From Epiperipatus broadwayi (lineage: Eukaryota; Onychophora; Udeonychophora; Euonychophora; Peripatidae), in NCBI GenBank assembly GCA_028023455.1, contig JAQFVV010006197.1, forward strand, positions 19,651,254 through 19,715,253: a stretch of DNA of 64,000 nt, read 5' to 3'. Below the pieces are notes generated by a model. That model was not told the origin of the DNA. It saw nothing but the letters and a program-made list of their open reading frames with translations, and searched no databases. Positions within the stretch are counted from its first letter, which is position 1. Every line of letters starts with the position of its first letter. Below are positions 1-12,102 of the stretch, piece after piece. Made by a program: the position numbers and the translations under genes.

Positions 1-1080
1 TTTATAAGGCTGTAAAATAATGGGCTGTTTCATGCTCTAGAGCAAGGGTGTCCAAGACATTGACCACATAACTTTTTTTTTTTGTAAAATTTGCATTTAA
101 TTTATTTTAATATAATTCTAAAACAATAATTTTCATTTTTTTCTTGAATTTTTTTTTAAAATTCAGGACCAGTTTTAGAAAATAATTATTTATACGTAAT
201 TTAAAATTGTAATTTAATAAATATTTTATAAAGCAACATGGGCAAATTATAATATTAGAGGAAGCTGAGGTAATTTAACCTTTTGTCTGAGGAATTTTCT
301 TATTGGCCAGATTGAGTAAAAATTTGAGTGATTTGATTCGTTAAATACAGATCTACCAGTTTCCTTTCTGAAATATATTAATGTATAATAATCAGAATTG
401 TTTTAATTTATTTTCTAAAAATTGAATTATTTTACATTCAAATTGGTCAAATGTAATGAAAAATTTAAAATAATGTTAATAATAAGTGAAGAAAATCATA
501 TGAAAAATAGCCTGCAGTAAAACAAAGAAATTATATTTCAACCAATCATTATGTGAAAATGCCAGTGATTTTTTGTGTCTTAGAAATTACAATAGCTGAT
601 TATTCACTTCTGTTGTCTTTTTTTTTAATACAGGAATGTTGGAAAAAAAATGGCATTAAAATCTTCAATTCATTTAAAACACTTTTCTATAGACATTATC
701 CCTTGATCTACTATTGCTAAAAAATAATTTCTATAGAAATTTATTTCATGAGTATTATACCCCTTCCTTCAAAATCAAATAAAAGTTTCCATTTTGTTGC
801 TCTGATTTTTTTGAATACAAATGCTGAATTTGTATAAATTGCATTTGTTATTAATTTTGACTTTAAGAAACCATTTTCCCTAAAATGTTTTACATAACAT
901 GTCAGTTCCTTTAATAGTAACATTATTAAACTTAAACTGATGCTAGTTTTTTGCTCATTTATTTATTTTATTTATTGCAGATAAAAGTGTGCCAAATAAT
1001 CACTGATAGCACAAATTCAAAATTTTTCTTTAAACCCATCACCATTATTACTAATAAAAAATTAACAACAATAAACTCCT
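1..1080. other. AT-rich stretch, nothing recognised
   Basis: Long A/T tracts with no coding segment, no inverted termini and no tRNA-like boxes that I can support. Short open frames here have no recognisable motif. Confidence 0.5.
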
Positions 1081-1089
1081 TTTCTCTTT

Positions 1090-1640
1090 AAAAATATGGT
1101 TCCAAATGATCTTTTATATATAAAAAATCCAACAAAATTACTTTCTTCCTTTTCATCAAAGGTAAAATATTTGCTCTGGATTGGCTGCACTAACAAACCT
1201 AGGCCGATGTCTCCATGTTGGTGCACTGATCATTGCCAAGACATCAACGATCAAATTAGTGTCTTGCCTCATCAATGCATTACCAAAATGAGCTTAGTCA
1301 TATATGAGATCTTTCCCAGACTATCTAAAGACTACCAATTTGTGGATTGACACACCATCTACCTCAACAACAAAAGTTAACACTGTTAATCATGAAATGA
1401 ACAGCTCAATTTATAAGAAAATGATGGACAGATTTCACGACACTTAGACTTGGACTGATGGATAAGAAATGTTTGATGTACCTTTTAGTGCTCAAAGAGG
1501 CATGCATAATTGCTCAATTGGGACAAAGTGATGGACAGATCTAGAACTCTACTGAAGCATGGATTCAAAAACCTTGAGACTCGGATGCTGCACATCATTT
1601 CTCAGGTCACATAATGTATGTACTCACTTCTCATTTATCT
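1090..1640. other. GC-richer unclassified patch, probably old repeat
   Basis: This stretch is clearly less AT-rich than its surroundings and has a more even base composition, as old transposon fragments elsewhere in the window do. An 84-codon open frame on the plus strand (1096-1350) contains a Cys/His-rich run (W-C-T-D-H-C around 1220-1245), but I recognise no domain and stops follow soon after. It could be a relic of a transposon or of a host exon. I do not assign a function. Confidence 0.3.
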
Positions 1641-2495
1641 TTTGACATCACTTGGTATTCATGTAATCATTATTTTATAAAATTGTATCAATTATTTAAA
1701 TAAATTGTTATTTTTATATAAAATAAACTTTATTTATTTATATTATGAGTTAAAAAATTTATATTTATAATAATAATGTATATATACATTTGTAGATCCT
1801 TGATAATGACTACAAGGAGGTAATTAAAATGTTGGAAACATGTGCATAATGTATTGGAATATATTTATGGATTCGTGACAAATAAATAAAAAAGTTTTTA
1901 AAAAGAAAGTAAGTAATTCTATTGAATTTTTTATATAAGAAATTCAAAATTATATTCATATTCTAATAAAGAATTTGATTTACTTTTTATCTAAGAATTT
2001 ACTGTCATTTTATCTATCTCTTAATAAAAAATTCAAACTATGTGTTGTATATAGTACAAAAAAGCAGTTAAATTTTTAATCAAAATTCTTGCTTGCACAC
2101 CTTTTCTTATGTCAACAATATTAATGTCACTATCATATGTTTCATGACAATTGTAATTTTAGTTACATCCATTTATTATGTGATAGGATTTATATATAAT
2201 TAATAAATAAATTGACAAAAATAGATTGATAACATTCGGTAGTAAGTAATCAACATCTATTTGAAGAAAAACTTTTTTTTTTTTTTGTTAGACTCTGGTA
2301 TGTCAAGGTCAGGAAAATAATATGCACTATTGTGAAAGTATATTACAGCAAAGAATTTAATCTAGATTTTATAAATTGTAATGAGTTCCTATGAGAAATA
2401 AGAAAAGAAAATATTTACTAGCTTCATATATATTATGTATGTTACCAAAATTAGAAATAAAGTGTGAATTTCTCCAAATATTATAGAAAGAATTT
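1641..2495. other. AT-rich stretch with one possible repeat tail
   Basis: Mostly A/T. Around 1795-1885 there is a slightly more complex segment that resembles the 3' part of a short retroelement, without enough signal to classify. A run of T near 2273-2287 is followed by a short GC-richer piece. No coding evidence. Confidence 0.35.
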
Positions 2496-2499
2496 TTTT

Positions 2500-2785
2500 A
2501 AAGAAAAAATGGTGTGTTTATTTTAAAGAAAATTATGCCATGTTGTCTGGCTAGATATGTCCATGATTCCTCCCAGGAACTTCTTTCCTGCATCCACCTT
2601 ACATCTGTGAATAGAAAAAAGTATCTGGTGCCCATAGGGAGAATGCCACAGCCAGATAGCCAAGGATGTAATTCTAATTTTGGTGCAAACTTTTGAAAGT
2701 GAACTATCACAAGTACCAATTGATATGCAGACCTCCAAGTGAATAATCTGCAAGCTGGCCAACTATCCACCTGAGCTCAGAACAA
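2500..2785 (-). repeat. tRNA-derived SINE
   Basis: Read on the minus strand, a pol III type A box (GAGCTCAGGTGGATAG, complement of 2763-2778) is followed about 35-45 bases later by a B-box-like segment (complement of 2716-2728). A GC-richer body of about 200 bases then runs to an A-rich end near 2500 (TTTAAAATAAACACACCA). The order tRNA-like head, unrelated body, A/T-rich tail is the standard SINE plan. The B box is degenerate, so transcription today is doubtful. The ORFs on both strands (2498-2770) are accidental. The 5' limit is uncertain. Confidence 0.6.
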
Positions 2786-3155
2786 CAAACATGCATTTCC
2801 TGCTTTGTAAAATGTCTGATTGACTGTGCCTTGATTGCGGACTGGGTAAATATGGACTGTATTATTATGATGTAATGGGACTCATTACAATAGAAGTAGT
2901 TAGGAAATTGTATCTAAATTATGATATTGCAAACAGAAATGTTAATGAAAAGAGACAAGATAGTATATCATTATATAAATTGTCAATTAACACATATATA
3001 CTTTATAAATATATTATATTGTTTATGTGTATTTATTATTTCTATTTAGTCACTAGATAATTTAATGAAAGTTGATACAATCTATCCAGTAGTACTGATA
3101 ATGTATTAGAACATTTATATAGAGTTTGAATTACATGTCTTTTATGAGGTGTTAG

Positions 3156-4243
3156 CAGTGGTCTTCAACCACCGGGCCGCAGAAGTTTTCTGTCGGTCCG
3201 CAGCTAGACTAGCAAGAAAGTTTATAACAACAAAATAATAAGATTTTAAACTTTTAATTAATATGAACAATTTTTATTTATTTTTTCATCACATTTTTTC
3301 CCCGTTTAAAAAAAAAGAACCAGAACAAAAACAAAATCTAATCAATCATACATAAATTAATTTGTTTTTCTATTTATCACAGATGTTTATGGGGGGAAGG
3401 GGGTAGAAAAAAGTTTTTTATTATACAAACTCCAGTTGTCTTTTGATAGCCAATCATGGCTGCTTGTTAAAACAATAAAATGTAATGTGACTTTTTTTGA
3501 TCTCTTAAATTTTTTCTATGGCAATTTTTTTTTTGGCTTTAAATCAATTTTTATTACGTTTTTTAAAAATAAAAACCAAAAAATAAGTTCTGTTTCTAAC
3601 TTTTACAAAGTATTTCTCAATACACCCCACCACCCCAAAATAAAGTAAGATCAAAACTTTTGACTTTTTCAAGTTTTGTTTTCTTTTTTTTTGTTTAAAA
3701 ATATGACCACTTTTTTTTGGCCTATAAGGCAATATTTTTTTTGGCTTTATTTGTATACCGCTAAAATACTAAAACTTTTATTTAATAAAACCAATTTCTG
3801 TTACCTTTTTTTAAAAATAAAAACAAACAAAAAATAACTTTGGTGTCTATCTTTTGTCTCAGTATTTCTCCTCCCCCACAAAAATAAGATCAAAACTTTT
3901 GACTTTTTCAACATTCAGGTGAATAACATTTTATTCTTGCATGTTTCAACAATGAAATAATAAACGTAAAATGCAAGCACAATAATGAGAACGATTGTTA
4001 TTGTATGTTTTCTGTAGCAGTAGGACTACGCAACTCGAGAAAGAGTGTTTAGCATGTGAAGGTAAGTAACACCATTATAATACACAATAACTAGTGTACT
4101 GTTTTGGTCAGTTAAAACAATTATGCTTATCTAAGGCTAAGCAGGTTACATCTTTAAGAAAATTTATCTAAACTTCTGCCGGTCCATGAAATCTTACCCT
4201 TATTTTTACCGGGCCGCAGGTGTGAAAAGGTTGAAGACCATTG
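3156..4243. mobile_element. Non-autonomous hAT-type DNA transposon
   Basis: The two ends are inverted copies: the left end reads CAGTGGTCTTCAACC, and the complement of the right end reads CAATGGTCTTCAACC. Both are followed by a GC-rich CCGGGCCGCAG-like subterminal block, with a second one inside (GTCGGTCCGCAG at the left, CTGCCGGTCCATGAA at the right). CA-starting termini with this GC-rich subterminal motif are typical of hAT/Charlie-like elements. The 1,088-base element has no transposase and is therefore non-autonomous. No matching 8-base target duplication is visible, as expected after decay. The interior contains a diverged direct duplication (about 3521-3675 and 3728-3918). Confidence 0.75.
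3521..3918 (+). repeat. Diverged direct duplication inside hAT element
   Basis: Two blocks of about 160-190 bases share the same order of landmarks: a GCAAT-T-run-GGCTTT start, an A-rich AAAAATAAAAAC core, a CA-rich CCCC segment and an AAGATCAAAACTTTTGACT end. The second copy carries an extra piece near its start. Confidence 0.6.
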
Positions 4244-4890
4244 GTCTAAATAAACTATGAGAGAGAGATATTTGGTATTCTATCAGATACCATTTTGTTA
4301 TGTGTGCCAAGGTTTCTTTCTGGTTGAAATAATGTAACACTCATTTACAAATTTGAATCAAATTAATCTCTATGTCTATGTTAAATCAGTTTGCTCAATT
4401 GTTTTCTTTTACTGGGGTTATCTTACTGGGATCATCATATTCTGTTTCCATGATAAGTTACTAATCTGTGGTTTAAAATGATAGTTCATATACATCTCTT
4501 AGGAAATGTTATTGTATTTCATTACCTGTATATATAAGATTTATTTATAGCAATGTTTGGTAATAATTGACTGTAATCAATCTTAAATATGGAGAAAAAG
4601 GATTGTTTGGAGATGGATTTAATGAATGCTTGAATCACTTCATTATATTTTCTTAAAATGTAAAACTAATTCTTACATTTATAAGTGTATTTTTTTCATT
4701 TAATACCTATCAAACATTATCAATCTATTTATATTTTCAATATGTTTAATGGATTAATAAAAGAAAATCTATTGTTAGGTGGGTGTTCGCATACAGAAAC
4801 AACTGGTTTATTTGGTATGTATGATTTCTAAAGTAAAATAAATTATGACCAGTGACCTAAAGATGGAAGTGAGGCTATAACTTGTGAGTC
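4244..4890. other. AT-rich stretch, nothing recognised
   Basis: Plain AT-rich sequence between the hAT element and the first LINE-A fragment. No motif found. Confidence 0.5.
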
Positions 4891-4892
4891 TG

Positions 4893-5279
4893 GTGATGTG
4901 ATATGATGTACTGTGGCTTCTCCTTAAATGGAGTCAGGACTCTCAGCAATTATACCCAGAAAAACCTGTTAGCCACTTTATTTTCCATTCCCCATTCTAA
5001 GTTTTCCCATATTCTGCTCCATCCCATTTCCACACCATAATCTTTGTCAACTCTATGGTCTTTATATCTAAATTCCTCTTATCTTTTCACAAACCCAGCA
5101 TAAAAACTAATAATCCACTTTCTGTATAATCACTTTTTTCATATTTATTCTTCCATAACTTCATTATTTGTACCCTTTCTGTTTTCAAACATTTACATTC
5201 AATTAACAGATGCCTAATATTGTCTATTCCTTCCTTAAACAATTTACAGACTAAATCACCTTTATTTTTCCATTTACAT
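4893..5279 (-). mobile_element. LINE-A copy 1: 3'-end fragment
   Basis: About 390 bases match the 3' end of the LINE-A copies at 5310, 12103 and 32172. The match includes the terminal 3' UTR block (on the minus strand AACAGGTTTTTCTGGGTATA, then AAGGAGAAGCCACAGTACATC) and a short CATCA-type tandem tail instead of poly(A). The match stops at 5279, where copy 2 continues, so this insertion is 5'-truncated. It lies about 30 bases from the 3' end of copy 2 in the same orientation. Either two insertions landed side by side or a 3'-end duplication occurred. Confidence 0.85.
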
Positions 5280-5412
5280 TGAAATTAAAATTATTTAAAT
5301 TTGTCCATTTACTTGATGTAATGTACTATGACTTCTCCTTAAACGAGTCTGGAATCTCTCAGCAATTATACCCAGAGAAACCTGTTAGCCACTTTATTTT
5401 CCATTCCCTACT

Positions 5413-6293
5413 CTAAGTTTTCCCATATTCTGCTCCAACCCATTTCCACAACATAATCTTTGTCAACTCTATGGCCTTTATATCAAAACCCCCCTTATCT
5501 TTTCCCAAACCGAGCATAAAAACTAATAATCCACTTTCTGTATAATCACTTTTTTCATATTTATTCTTCCATAACATCATTATTTTTGCCCTTTCTGTTT
5601 TCAAGCATTTAAATTCAATTAACATATGCCTAATATTTTCTATTCCTTCATTACACAATTTTCAGATTAAATCACCCATATTTTTCCATTTACATGTATA
5701 TTCTCTTGTTGCTAAAGATCCCATTCGAGCCTTAAACAATAAACTACTTTCCTTACTATTATCATATATTAATTTGCACCTAATATTCTGTTTATTTCTA
5801 TATATATTTAAACTCTTTTTACTCTCCATACTAGTTCTCCATCTCTCTAACTCCCTATTCTTTATTAATAAATCTAGTCTTTTATCTCATTCCTTACCAC
5901 TATAATACTCAACAGTACTAACACAATCATCCCATCTTTTGTACAAATATACTAATATAAATTCTTTATCCAAATATTTTGCATACTGCATTACCTTTCT
6001 CACCCACCTTGTTGCCTGCCCTTTACTCGTAACCCAATTAAATACTATTTGGCTATTCTTTTATTATCGATAAACTGCAATCTACCAAATATTTTCATTT
6101 TACTTTTTGCATCTGTCATATAAAAACATGACCACCCCATTTCTACTTGAATTGCCTCCCTTACTGTCCAGACATCTGCATCCAATGCATGTCTTCCTAA
6201 TTCCCTTTGTACTTTTTCTAAATAATCTAATACCCCTTTACTAACACATAACGCATCATTACCATATGTTAAACCTGCTACTGCAACTTCCAT
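5413..6293 (-). pseudogene. LINE-A copy 2 ORF2: C-terminal domain with zinc knuckle
   Basis: The minus-strand frames encode the post-RT region shared with copy 4 (VAVAGLTYGNDALCVSKGVL, 6293-6045). After frameshifts comes a zinc knuckle of the form C-x2-C-x8-H-x6-C (CKLCNEG...RHMLIEFKC, about 5664-5600). The knuckle is where such LINEs are thought to bind nucleic acid. The reading frame then ends near 5413, short of the VANRFLWA-stop C-terminus that copy 4 keeps. Confidence 0.8.
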
Positions 6294-6559
6294 ATAATTC
6301 TCGCTACATCATATTTATTATATGAAAACACTGTTAATTTCTTTATCAATCCCTTTCTTTTCTTTGCTTCATTTATTAATTTTTTCTCCTGTTCATTCAA
6401 ACAATTTTTCTGATTACTTAAAATAATTTCCTAATAACTATATCTATCCACCACCCTTAACTTTATATCTCCCAATAAAAATTCTACATCTTCTCTTTCC
6501 CCATTATTAACCATCATTATATTTGATTTTTCTTCACTAAATTTAATCCCCATCTCTTT

Positions 6560-7995
6560 ACCCACCCTTGCACATCCTCAGCATAACTTCCATACTCTTC
6601 TTTCTGCACAAAAAAATATATCATCTGCAAAAAAAAGACCTGACAAAATATATACTCCCTCACCACCTATTAATGGTATCTCTATCCATCTTCCTAATCT
6701 TTTTATTGCTCTTTCCATTTCACTCAAATACAACAAAAACCAAATAGGTGACATAGGGTATTCTTGCCTTAGTCCCACACCATTTTTAACTTTGACTGAT
6801 TCTATATTCCCTAACTGATATATATATATATATATATAGTAATTATTTTCATATAATTTCTTAATAATATCCACTAAAGCTTCATCCATTCCCAAATTTG
6901 CTAAACTTATCCATAATCTATGTCTATTACTCTATCATATGCCTTTTCTATACCTATAAAACTCATATATAACTGTCTACCGGAATTCCCCCACTATATT
7001 ATTTCCTTCCATCCATTTTACAACTCTTCTAGCCCCATATATGAGAAAACTTTATATAAAACTGATAATACCACTATTGGTCTATAATTATTTAACTTTC
7101 TATGATCCTTACCCTTTCCTTTAAATAATAATCTTACTCCTACTCAGAAAAACTCTATTCTGTGCCATCTTATTAAAACAGGATAACTTTACTTTTGCCC
7201 TATATCCTAAATTCATTACCATCCCTGCTACCCATCCATCTAAATCTCTTGCCTTTCCACTTTTCAATTTCTTCTCTACCTCATTCAGTTCATTTTTTGT
7301 AAACTTAATATCCCCATTACTATATGCTTCCATGTTTTCTATCCCTCTATCCTTCACATCTAACATCTTTTCTATATCCATTGCATATCTATTTAAAATT
7401 CTCTCTAAATCTTCTCTAGAGCTACACACTATTCCCTCATCATCTAGTAATACTATCTCTCTCTCCCCTACATTTCTTTTTTTAATGTAATTCCAAATTT
7501 TTTTATTCCCATCTCTTCCACTTTTATTAATATCATCCAACAATTTACTATTCAATTTCATTATCTCTCTATGATTATCTATTTTAGCCAACTTCTTCTT
7601 TTCTAAGTACTTTTCCCATTTAGCATTAATATCTTTTACACTTTCCTTGTTCTTAATAGCACACTTATATTCTCTGCATGCTTCTTTCCTCTCTTTTACA
7701 CTTTTACTAATTCTCATTTTTTATTACACTTATTCTTCTGAATATTCTCACCTAAAATCCTATTTGCCACTTTTTCTATTTCAGTACACCAGTCGTTATA
7801 CTCACCCCCAATGAACACTTCCATGATTTCTTCAACTTGTATTTTATACTCTTCCAACTTATTCTTATCATTCACTCTCCATCTACATCTTTCACTATTA
7901 TTTCTATTTTTATTTCTATTCTCTATCACATTACTAACCATTTCAATTACAATTAAAGTTATGATCACTAGTACATACTTTCTCTTCATTATCAA
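6560..7995 (-). pseudogene. LINE-A copy 2 ORF2: linker and reverse transcriptase, broken
   Basis: The linker (7717-7121) is lysine-rich and predicted helical and carries the sequence GKARDLDGW, a common pre-RT landmark. The RT palm follows. The segment 6895-6578 holds a GLRQ-type motif (GVGLRQEYPMSPI, where the usual Q-G-C has changed to Q-E-Y) and the catalytic FADDIFFCAE box. The palm is interrupted by a run of isoleucine/tyrosine codons from the expanded TA repeat, absent from the other copies. Frameshifts separate the linker, fingers and palm, so no full-length protein can be made. In function this was the polymerase for target-primed reverse transcription. Confidence 0.85.
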
Positions 7996-8069
7996 ACACC
8001 TTAATTTCCCTTACTTTATTCATTCCCTCTTTCTCTACCAATACATAATCTATTGTGTGAAATGTTAAT

Positions 8070-9290
8070 GTATGTTTTGTACATGACAACTTGTAAATTG
8101 TTTGCTTAACTTTTAAACTTTTTACTTAAATCAAATTCTATAGTTTTTATCATAGATGTAAAATCAATGAAATATTCATTAATGTTTATTTCTTTCCATT
8201 GCCTTTATATAGTTAAACAATTCTTATTATAAAAGTTAATTGCTCCATATGGCAATGTAGTTGAATATTTACAGTTTTTAATTTTTCTTATATTTTTTTT
8301 TCTCTCTTTCCTCATAAGCTAACTATTTCATTTTAAATTTTCCTGTTCAAATAAATAATGGTCATGTGTTTCTTTGTGTCAAATTCATCTTACAAGTTCC
8401 ATTATCTACAAATTTTCCCTTGTTTTTTGTAAATAGCATGCTATTAATACCATGAAACATATTATGTTTAGCCAAATATTGTATACATAATGCTACTCTT
8501 TTAGCAATTGAATGCCAATTTTCTAAATCCAAACTGTTTTATCTTTGTTGAACTTTATCAATAGTCAGGTGGCTTTTTAATCATTTTTGCAATTCTATCA
8601 ATTGTAAATGTGTCTTTTTAGGTGAAAGAAATGATTTACTTATAAACAAATGAAATTCAAAATGTTTCTAGTCAGAAATATCTTCATTTAGTGGCCAAAA
8701 CTGACTTTATATGTTTATTGAAAAATAAACAGTAGTAATAAAAAAATATTTTGTTTTGTAATCAATTTCTGCATTAGCTTTTTTGTGCAAAACACAATAT
8801 AAATTTTTTTATCTTGTTCATCTGATGGGAAATTGTAATCTGTTACCTGAAGAGGTTTTTTTTATTCATGAATAACATTATCATTTAATCCAAGATATAA
8901 TGACCCCTTTCCAGAAACCTATAAATTTAATGACATTTTAGTTGTTTCAGTTATATTATTAAAAGAATTGTTTTCATTATGTATCAAATCATTTTATATT
9001 AATGAATGATTGATTAGTGGCTGCTTTTTCCTTTAAATTAGAATTTGAAGTTGAAGGTATTACATTATCATTAAGCTGTTATTTGCAATAATGTATTCAT
9101 TTCTGACTTCATCAGTTTTAAAAATTGAGCAAACTTCTTTTTTGAAGATTTTCAAATTATTTTTTCTTCTCAATTCTATTTATTTTCTGGGAACCATTTT
9201 TGTATTTCATATTTTTGTTACAGTTTAGATTATGACTGACTCACTATGAAGGAAACTTTTGTGTGTGTGTGTGGGGGGGGGTAATCTCAA
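8070..9290. other. AT-rich stretch with GT/poly-G tract
   Basis: No coding or transposon signal. A GT repeat runs directly into nine G residues at about 9261-9281, one of several poly-G tracts in the window. Confidence 0.45.
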
Positions 9291-9329
9291 TATCCATAAA
9301 GCATCTCAAAAATCTATTTTCACAAAATG

Positions 9330-10340
9330 ATCTAGACCTAGGGTTTCACTCAATTCTCACATCCAGAATCCAAAAAACAATATAATCTCTGAATATGCAA
9401 AAAAATTCCTATATCAACAAACAGCCTGTAAAAACACTTTCACAGATAAACTATCCCCTAATCAAGGATATCTAAAGATACTACACACTCCATTATAAAA
9501 AAAATTGATTTTCAAACCACTTCAAAATAAATTCAAGTATTGGGAAATTAGACAATGATAAAACTATACCCAACATCCCTGACAAACAATTTTGACATAA
9601 ATTTAAATTTGGTCACTTAATTTTTTACTTAAAATTAATCTCAATTTACCCACACAACACTTCCTACAATATAAAATAAACTTTCAAAATGTAGACCATC
9701 TATGTACTATTTCCCACAAAGATTCAGAAACACAGGATCACTTTTTTTCATGCCAAGGACTTAATAAAATTCATTCAATAATACACTTTTCAAAAATAAA
9801 AAAGTAAATATAAATAGCCAACTACTAAACTATACTCAGCATAACCAACAAACAACTTTGATATAAATTTAAATTCTGGTCACTAGATGTTTTACTTAAA
9901 ACTAATCTCAATTCACCCACACAACACTTCCTACAATATAAAATAAACTTTCAAAATGTAGACTATCTATGCACCCTTTCCTATAAAGATTCAGAAACAC
10001 AGGAACATTTTTTTTTTCATGCCAAGGACTTAATAAGATTCATTCAATAATACACTTTTCAAAAATAAAAAAGGAAATATAAATAGCCTATTTGACTCAC
10101 TCAAGAAAGAAGTCTTCTCTGACATCAGGATAAGTGTATTCATCATTTACATTTTATGGTGTACAAAATGTACATTCATATATAACAACAACCCAAGAAG
10201 GCACTCTTAATTTTCCTTAAAAAATAAACTGGATAGTATATGTCAAAAAAATAAAAAATAAACCAACAAGCATTCACTGAAATCTGGTCACAATTACATC
10301 TATCCTTAAGCCTATAAGAAAAAAAAAATCAACATTCAAG
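9330..10340 (+). pseudogene. LINE C-terminal relic with duplicated zinc-knuckle segment
   Basis: Plus-strand translation, despite stops, gives a pattern typical of the far C-terminus of LINE ORF2. A degenerate zinc knuckle (an H-x4-FFHAKDL-like run, the usual H-x-FF-H-C-x-x-L landmark) is followed by a hydrophobic stretch with W-C-T-K-C (about 10150-10170). The knuckle region occurs twice because of a 266-base tandem duplication (9561-9826 and 9827-10089). Both copies have the same landmarks, including a PHNTSYNIK run before the knuckle. It resembles the minus-strand end of LINE-B at 23026-23560, but family membership is inference. Confidence 0.5.
9561..10089 (+). repeat. 266 bp tandem duplication
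   Basis: Two adjacent copies with about 90% visible identity. Copy one covers 9561-9826 and copy two 9827-10089. Shared landmarks are ACACAACACTTCCTACAATA, AGATTCAGAAACACAGGA and CATGCCAAGGACTTAATAA. The second copy has its own substitutions, so the duplication is not recent. Confidence 0.85.
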
Positions 10341-10344
10341 TTTA

Positions 10345-11045
10345 ATAAATCTGAAATGAAAATCAGAAACTAAAATGTAACAGTTGCCACTATTCAGCTC
10401 ATTCAATTATAAACTTTCACTTACTTTCAAGACTTTGTGAGCCACATGCTAACCTCTGTATTATGATTTTTGTATTTTTAACAATCACTATAATAATATG
10501 TAGACAAAACAAATCATGTAAACTATTTTACTTTGTTGGATATAGTTCTTTGAAAGCAAAACAGATGTTATATTTTAGAATTTCAATCAAAAACTAGAAT
10601 ATTATAAAATAAATATATATATATTTTCAAATAAAGTAACATTTAAATAAAAGAGTTTGTCCTTTGTTTAGTTCAAAAATTATATATATATATTTTTTTA
10701 TATGCATTATAGAATAATCTTTCTGTGAATTTTATATACTATTAATAAATGTTTGGACGATGAGTAACTGCAACAGATTACAGATGAAGTGAACGTTAAT
10801 TTTTTTATTATAAAAAATGATGCTATAAATTTGTGCGGTATAAGCATTACACAATCTAATGATTAGATCAAGCTTTTCATAAACATTTTTGAAGAGCATG
10901 ACAGGGACGAGGGTTAGTTAAATACATAAACTATATTTTTAATTAAATAATAGTACGAAATAAATAATATTTGATTTATGTGAATGTAATATATATTTTT
11001 GGAATTTTATAATTTTATATATTTCAATTAATTCTTCATAAAAAA
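10345..11045. other. AT-rich stretch, nothing recognised
   Basis: A/T-rich with two short TA repeats (about 10613-10622 and 10681-10690). No motif found. Confidence 0.45.
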
Positions 11046-11049
11046 TAAA

Positions 11050-11366
11050 ATTCTAAGAGGGAACTCCTTAAACGCGGAGGTCCCTTTAAGCACGAAGCCT
11101 CAAGCAAGTGTCATAGTTGCCTGTCGGTAGTGTATTACACCTACATATATGTAATAGATTATGAAGAAAGCACTGAACAGGCTAATCAACTTCTAGGCGA
11201 GAAGATTTATACTTTTTCTTATATTATTATTTTTATCCTCAAACAAATAATATTTAAATCCACATTACTTCGCTAAATATATATATATGAAATTCAACCC
11301 CGATATAAATTTTCAGAATAACAGTATAAAAGATGGTTAGATTAATCACTACGCCAAAGAACTTTC
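11050..11366 (-). repeat. tRNA-derived SINE
   Basis: On the minus strand a near-canonical A box (TGGCGTAGTGATTAAT, complement of 11341-11356) is followed about 40 bases later by a B-box-like GGGGTTGAATTTC (complement of 11289-11301). The roughly 240-base body that follows includes a GC-rich stretch with the short inverted pair GGGACCTCCGCG / GGAGTTCCC (complement of 11055-11090). The A box is close to the tRNA consensus and the B box has one key change. The body end near 11050 is set only by the drop in complexity. Confidence 0.6.
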
Positions 11367-11369
11367 GAC

Positions 11370-12100
11370 ACACACATACTAGATTACTTACAAATTAATT
11401 TTAAAGCTATCAAATCTTAACTAAATAATAAAAACATTTATTTTTCATATTCCTGAATTAAAATTAACTTAGCCCTGAAGCAATGCAATATTAACATTTT
11501 AATAGCTACCTAATTATGATATTTCATACTTACTCGATAACAACTAACTGCAACTTAAATCCAGACATCCTTCTCTGGTTCTGTTAATCAATTGATAAAA
11601 AGTTAAGACAGGTTGCAGATAAAGATCATTTGCTTTCAAAACCTAACTTCAAAGGTTACAACGTCATAAACATCGAATTAAAGATAAGTTAGCTAGTGAC
11701 TGATATTAGTCGCTCAAAAGTTAACCCACATATAAAAGAACACGCACATGCTGTTGTTGCAAATGTACATAATTTTAAAACTGAAAGTTTATCAAATGAA
11801 TTGTACGATTAAAATATAGAAACTTATTTCCACAAGTGATTCTCTTAATAAGCTAATCTTTGATTAAAGATAATAAAATAAACAGCATTAGAGTAAAGGG
11901 ATAAACAAAGAAATGATCACTTTATTCAGAAATTCTTTGATCTTAAAACAATTTTCAAATATTTGTCAAAATGTCGCTATTTTCGGCTTTAATTTTAATG
12001 AAACAATCATAAAATCTATGTCAAATGAATAGTCTGTGTATAAAAAAAACAAAAGTTATTGCTGAGAAAATAAAAGCTATCAGAACTTTAAACGTAGGTA
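11370..12100. other. AT-rich stretch, nothing recognised
   Basis: Somewhat mixed composition but no coding, tRNA-like or inverted-repeat signal that I can support. Confidence 0.4.
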
Positions 12101-12102
12101 GA

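Larger units (their letters stand above)
5310..8060 (-). mobile_element. LINE-A copy 2: non-LTR retrotransposon, 5'-truncated
   Basis: This is a 2.75 kb same-family copy of the element at 32172-35954. Reading the minus strand it starts abruptly in the endonuclease C-terminal region at about 8060. It continues through the EN-RT linker (7714-7121), the RT with an intact FADD box (about 6620-6660), the post-RT domain (6293-6045 and lower) and a CCHC-type zinc knuckle (about 5600-5665). It ends in the 3' UTR and a CATCA-like tail near 5313. Frameshifts and stops break it throughout. A TA microsatellite (6817-6838) has expanded inside the RT coding part. Confidence 0.9.

Noticed and set aside
1795-1850. 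Hammerhead-like string (TTGATAATGA ... GGAAACATGTG)
   Set aside because: The first box deviates from CTGATGA and no stem II pairing is possible between the boxes.
7811-8068. 85-codon plus-strand hydrophobic frame
   Set aside because: It is the antisense of the LINE-A linker and endonuclease end; its hydrophobic look comes from the reverse complement of Lys/Glu codons.
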